A DNA stretch of 64,000 nt from Zonotrichia leucophrys gambelii (taxonomy: Eukaryota > Chordata > Aves > Passeriformes > Passerellidae): assembly GCF_028769735.1 (NCBI RefSeq), contig NC_088172.1, forward strand, positions 58,683,075-58,747,074. The letters run 5' to 3'. Shown here in pieces: positions 40,201-46,200 of the stretch (the stretch's first letter is position 1; every line of letters begins with the position of its first letter). The notes under the pieces are model-generated. The model made no database searches. It saw only the letters and a list, made by a program, of their open reading frames with translations, and had not been told where the DNA came from. The position numbers and the translations under genes were made by a program.

Positions 40201-43200
40201 TCACGCGAGGCAATTTCAGCTCTTCATTTTTGTGAGACTTTCACAAGAAAGGCTGATACATCACCTTCCCCATGCCTGTGGGTTGGCACCACGCTGGGTA
40301 CAGTGCTTGTCATTGTACTGAACTTACCCCCAGGAGGAGAGCAGAGACTTCTTCAGCCAGTAATTGTTTCTCCCAGTGGTATGTACAAAGCAGACAGGCT
40401 AAAGGACGCTTTGATAAAGTATTGTTGTCGTTCTTCCTATTTTTTAAGAAACTGTTTGGGGTTTGCTTTTCAATAATTGATTAATTTAAAATATATATTG
40501 CATTTATTTAGCTGGTAAGTTTAACAAGCTAGACTGGTTACTTTGTTACCAGAGTTTCATAAATTGGAAAAATGGTAAGTACAATTTCATAAAATAAAAA
40601 AATATAGCTAGTGTTTGCTTGCTGAGAAACCATTTGTAGTTGTTAACAGGGATAACAGAAGAGCTTAATAGTATCAAATGCTCATTTTATTACTGTTTTT
40701 CAGTCATGAGGTAAGAGTCAATCAGTTTTCCTGCAGCAAAAAAAAAGGGAGTGCAAACTAAGGCTGTAAATTTAACAACTAGCTTGAAATATTAGCGATA
40801 ATTGTATTCCTTTGAATTGCTGTGAAAGGTCTTGGATCTTGTTTTTCTGATGCACAGCCACTAATTTTGTTGTAATTTTGTATTCATGGTTTATTGGATA
40901 GACTGTTAGTCATAGATTTAGCTTTCCTGCTACCACTGTCTCATGCAGAACATGCTGCTCTAGTCCATTTTGCTACACAGATGGTATCAAACATACAAAT
41001 TGCAATGCCATTTGGTTTTAGGAATGATGAGGAGTGGACATCTAGACCATACATGGGATTTGTGCCCATTGAGTGAGGGATTGGCAGCAGTGGTCAGATT
41101 TAGTAACATTTGGTCATAAAAGCAATGCTGCAGGCTAGGCAGTGTGTTTCCCCTTTGCATCTGCAGCATAATCCTTAAAAGATACTGCTTTTTATTTTGG
41201 ACTTAGCAGATGTTCCTGTTGTTACTTACATGTAAATGAATTAAGGTAAAATAAAATTGATTTGCTAAAGGTCTGGCCTACAGAGACAGTGATTTGAACT
41301 GTAAGGAGGGAATACTTTTTCATTTCAAGCTAGAGAAGCAGACTCAAATGTGAACTGCAGGGGAGAAATAAAAAAACTGCACATGCTTGTCTCTGAACCA
41401 GTTGAAGGAAAAGATGATGCTCACCTTTGACTGATAACATTTATTGTTGATATTAAATATACTGTGTACTCATCGGGAGAGAATTAAATGAGTTGCATTT
41501 GTGACACTGAACTTAAATACAAATACATTTCCCTTGAAGTTAATAAAAGAGTATGCACCCACTTTACCCTTGAAAACTGGTTTAACATTTTCCCGATTAC
41601 ATTTGTGCTTCATTAGTTTTTAGATAAATGCCCAAGGTTTGTGTACATTTGTTTTGCTAGGGAGGCAAACTGAAGTTCTTCTTTTCTTTTCATTCTCCTA
41701 GCTTCTTAAAGGAGTATTTTGTAGCTTGGAAAGCAATTTAGGAGAACTGTTTTAGAAATGTGCTCAACTACTCTTTCCTAGGAACCATCCTGAGGCTAAA
41801 AGGGGCAATCTTGAGAATGGCTTTTTTGGACACCACAGGATCTTTGGTCCCACCAGCACATGAAACCTGGAGAGAACACCATGAGGATAAAGATGAAAAA
41901 GAAAAAGCAAAAAAACGACGACCTGTCTCAGTGTCCCCTTCTTCCTCTCAGGAAATCAGTGAAAACCAATATGCAGTGATATGTTCAGAAAAGCAAGCAA
42001 AAGTTATCTCACTGCCATCCCAGAACTGTATTTATAAGCAAAATATAACAGAGACTTCTTTTGTTCTTCGTGGAGACATAGTGTCGTTGAGTAACAGTAT
42101 CTGCCTTGCATGTTTTTGTGCCAATGGACATATTATGACTTTTAGGTAAGACCTGTTTGATAGTAACTTATACAAAAAGAAATAGTCTTCTGCTACACAG
42201 AAAGGTTCCTTTTCCACAGGATGGTGAATTAAAAAAAAATTACTTTCACTCAGTGTTGATGATTCTCTAATACTTAAGCTTGAATAATTTTGACTGCACA
42301 TTCCTGTTAGTTATGTCTTTAACACATGAAAAAGTTTACCGCTTTAGCTCAAGCTACACTGATTCAACACACAGTTCCAAACAGGTGATATAGGTCCATG
42401 ACTTTAAGTTTGTCTAAAAGTTGAATTTACTTCCTGATGGAGAAAAGTGCCTTCAGTCAGACCTTTAGCTTGCACCTGACCAGAACTCTGCCTATTTTTG
42501 TGCTGCTGTTTGCATCACACTCATGCCTCAATATTTTCTCATGTAGCCTGCTTGTGCCTTAAAGGCTCAAACCTAGGCTATAAAGGCAAGATAAACTGCC
42601 ATTTGTATAGTACTAAGTAAAGTAAGGGTTTAAGTTAGGAGTTTAAACATGTTGTTGTTGTAGCAGTAGTGCTTAAATATACTTACAGGTCACCTATGTA
42701 ATTTTCATGTGCTTTATGTTAAGTGTTTTTAAGTGCTATTTTATTCTGAACCAGCAGTGTGTATATACTTAAACGCTTGCGCCTGCAGTTTAGTTGTGGC
42801 CTGATGATAAGATGAATGTAGAACATGCCCCTATAAAATTATGCCAGTAAAGTTCCTAAAAGATTATTTTAAGGTTGCCAAAAGAAGTTTTCAGCTTGGA
42901 AAACTCTGTAAAAAAATACTTCTTTAGGAAGTTTTTAGGAGTAAAATTAAAACTGATACAATCAAAACTTGTTTTTTAATTGTAGTATGTAAGTCTGTAA
43001 CTCCATTGGTATATATCCCATGTTTTATGTATTCTAAACCTCTCTAAAAAATGCTGCTCACCTTGCAGGGCAAACAGTATTGTTTTTCCTGCTAAAACTA
43101 AACTTATGTTCAGATGTCATATATTGAAACAAATCCTGCCTTCTTCAGGATTCACGTTGTTCTCTAATGAACTCTACATAAGTGGTAAATTATAAATGCT

Positions 43201-46200
43201 GAATTGTTTCCTTGTGTGGGGAAGTTGGATTCCAATGCTGAGCTCCATTTCATAAGCATGAATTGCTGCTGGAGATGGACCTTATGTGCAGTTCATGTAA
43301 AGTTGTCAGAGCACTGTGTCATACCCAAGATGCCCAGTACTTAACTACTGAAATAAATTCAGATAGTACTTAGTAACAAACATATCTGTAACAGAAATTA
43401 TGAAAGTGTTCTCATGGATATCACACTTGTCCTATTTGATCTGATATTTTTGTGTTTTGAAGCTGTAAGAATGTTTTATGCTTCCATTGATCTGAAGCAA
43501 AACACTTCCCTGTTACTGACTCTCAGGAATATTCTTATTTTAGACATGCGTGGCAGAGGTGTCATATCTGGGCGATATGCTTACAAGAGAATATTGCATT
43601 TTATTTCTCACTTTTGAAACCTGCCTCCAAAGGCAATCTCGGCATCATGCAAAAAAAAAAAGAAAAAAGAAAAAGAAAAAAACTAAAGAAAACAGCCTGA
43701 TACTGTTGTGGTTACTACATCTTTTTTAGATTTTAACTTCAGTTTTCCCCATTGACTGCTTTTATAGTGTCTAGAATTAATAACCTTATGTGGATGGTGG
43801 CTGCAGCAGAAGCTGTGTATTGAATTATGGGGATATTGGCAGCTAACAGCTTAAGTAATTTTTTTAGAAGAACTTTGCAGGGGATGTTTGAGACAGTGGT
43901 TTATTTTGTGTTCTACTGGTCAAGAAATCAGGTGTTTTTTCTCTTGCATTTATTATCACTTTGAGGGAGAGGAATGTTTGGTAGGGGAATATTGCTCTAG
44001 CCCAAGTGTGCTGTCTCTTCTTCAGTAGATTGATACAGTAAGTTCTGCAGTTATATGTATAGAATCCAAAAATACAAGGTAAGCAAACTTTGCTGTAAGA
44101 GGACTTTCTCTTCAACATCTAGTTAGAGAACAAAGGGGGACTTAACTAATAAACTTGCTTGAAGCTACTGTATTCTGCTTTCCTTTGACAGCACACTCGT
44201 AGTATATCTACATTTTCTTGAGGAGAGATCTTTGAGACTTTTATTTTTAGTAAAGGAGAAATTATTAACCTGGGAGAAGAGACAGGATGTTTAATTGTAA
44301 ACTCCTAGTACATACTTATCAAAATACCTTGGTAATTATTCAGTAATGCCTAATTCATTAAATACTGAATTTGTGATTTACATGCTCAGACTATGATTTT
44401 TAAAAAATGCTTTTAAATACATCTGTGATGCATTTAAATTTCACTTTTGAGGTGCTGCCTTGAAAAATCTGATGTTTTGAGATTCTGTAACATCATTAAA
44501 TGATACCTGTTTATGTGGTATCATGCAGATGGTGAAGAGAAAAAAATATGTATTGCATTTTAAAAATCAGCATTTGATCAATAAGAGACTTTTCTGCTAT
44601 ATTTAATGGGGTTTTAATTCTTTTCCTTAAGTTTGCCCAGTTTAAGGCCGTTGTTGGATGTATATTATCTGCCACTCACCAACATGCGGATAGCCAGAAC
44701 GTTCTGCTTCACCGATAATGGACAAGCACTCTATCTTGTCTCACCAACTGAAATACAGAGGCTCACCTACAGCCAAGAAACATGTGAAAATCTTCAGGTA
44801 ATGAACTCTTTTTAAAAAATCACTTTTGTCTTAGATACATTCTGAGCTGAGCATTTAGGCTTTTGTGCTTTGATTTTTTTTCCCCCTTTTGTTTTCTTTC
44901 ACTGTAGAGTCTGATTCTAAATAAATCACTTCTACCTTAAATTTTTGTTTCATCCATCCTATTGTAGCTGAATCAGTTTCTTGCTTAATTCCATTTTGAT
45001 CAACAGGAAATATCCTCCTTTAACATGCCATTAAAATTCCCTTAATCAGTTGACACTGGGGGAGGTGTGTGCTGACACAAGTGGGGAATGCCAACTCAGG
45101 ATATTTGAAGGAAGCTATTATGTCTCAGGGGTGTTAACAGCTTGAAAAATTCTCAGTCATGCTTCAGGTTGGTAGATGTATAGAATAATGAAACAGCAGA
45201 TTTGCAGGCTCTACTTTCATACTGCTTTGTGGATATAAGTATTTGTAGATGCAGTTTCAATAGAACAAAGTCAGAAGTCTTGCCCAAGTTGTAGAGGGGC
45301 AAATAAGCTTTACTTGAATGCATTTCTTTGCTTCTGAATTCTATGAGCTCTGAGCTTGTAACCATCAGAAGCAGATCGTTTCGACAAGTTTCTTAATATG
45401 TTTTTCATTTTTCTATTTCCTACATCACCTTGCAAAGACAGATGCTCATTAAAGCATATTTCTTTTGAAATTCAAATCCATTAAACAAATCCAGAAAGTG
45501 CAAGAATATTCCATTATTTTTAATAATTTATGCCTTTTTCTATCTCTTTTTCATTGCAAAGGAAATGTTGGGTGAGCTCTTCACTCTTGTAGAAACACCA
45601 GAAGCACCAAACAGGGGGTTCTTCAAAGGCCTGTTCGGAGGTGGGGCACAATCACTTGACAGAGAAGAACTCTGTAAGTTATTATTAATTGTTATTTTTC
45701 TGGTATTTCTTCCCAAGGAACCTAGTGATCCTTGGTGAATGTATTACCTATGTTCACAGAACATTACCTTTGTGAAGAGGAGAGTAAAATAGGGAGTGAC
45801 AAATTTTTTTTTTCATAGATTTAATGTTGTACAACCTACCAACAAGATTAGAAAAGCTTGGATGGTTTTTTTTTTACAGGTTCTTTTAGCTCATTTATTC
45901 TGTAGTAGATGAGTTTTGTTTTATAACATTTTGGTTTTGTTTTATAATAATTTCTTGTTTTATAATCTTATTTTTATTCATCTTTATGAAGCGTGTAGTA
46001 CTGACCATGATTCTATCTATGCTGCTTTTGGAGAATTCTATTCTGGACAGTGAGAAAATTAAAATTTCAGTCTACTTCAGTTATTTGCCAGATTTTCCTT
46101 GTTTTGCTTGTGCAGAAATGCCTTAGAAATGACAGCAAGGGCAGAACTGTATGATGTTTTAATTCAGTCCTCTGTTTATAGGACAGTAAAATTCAGATTT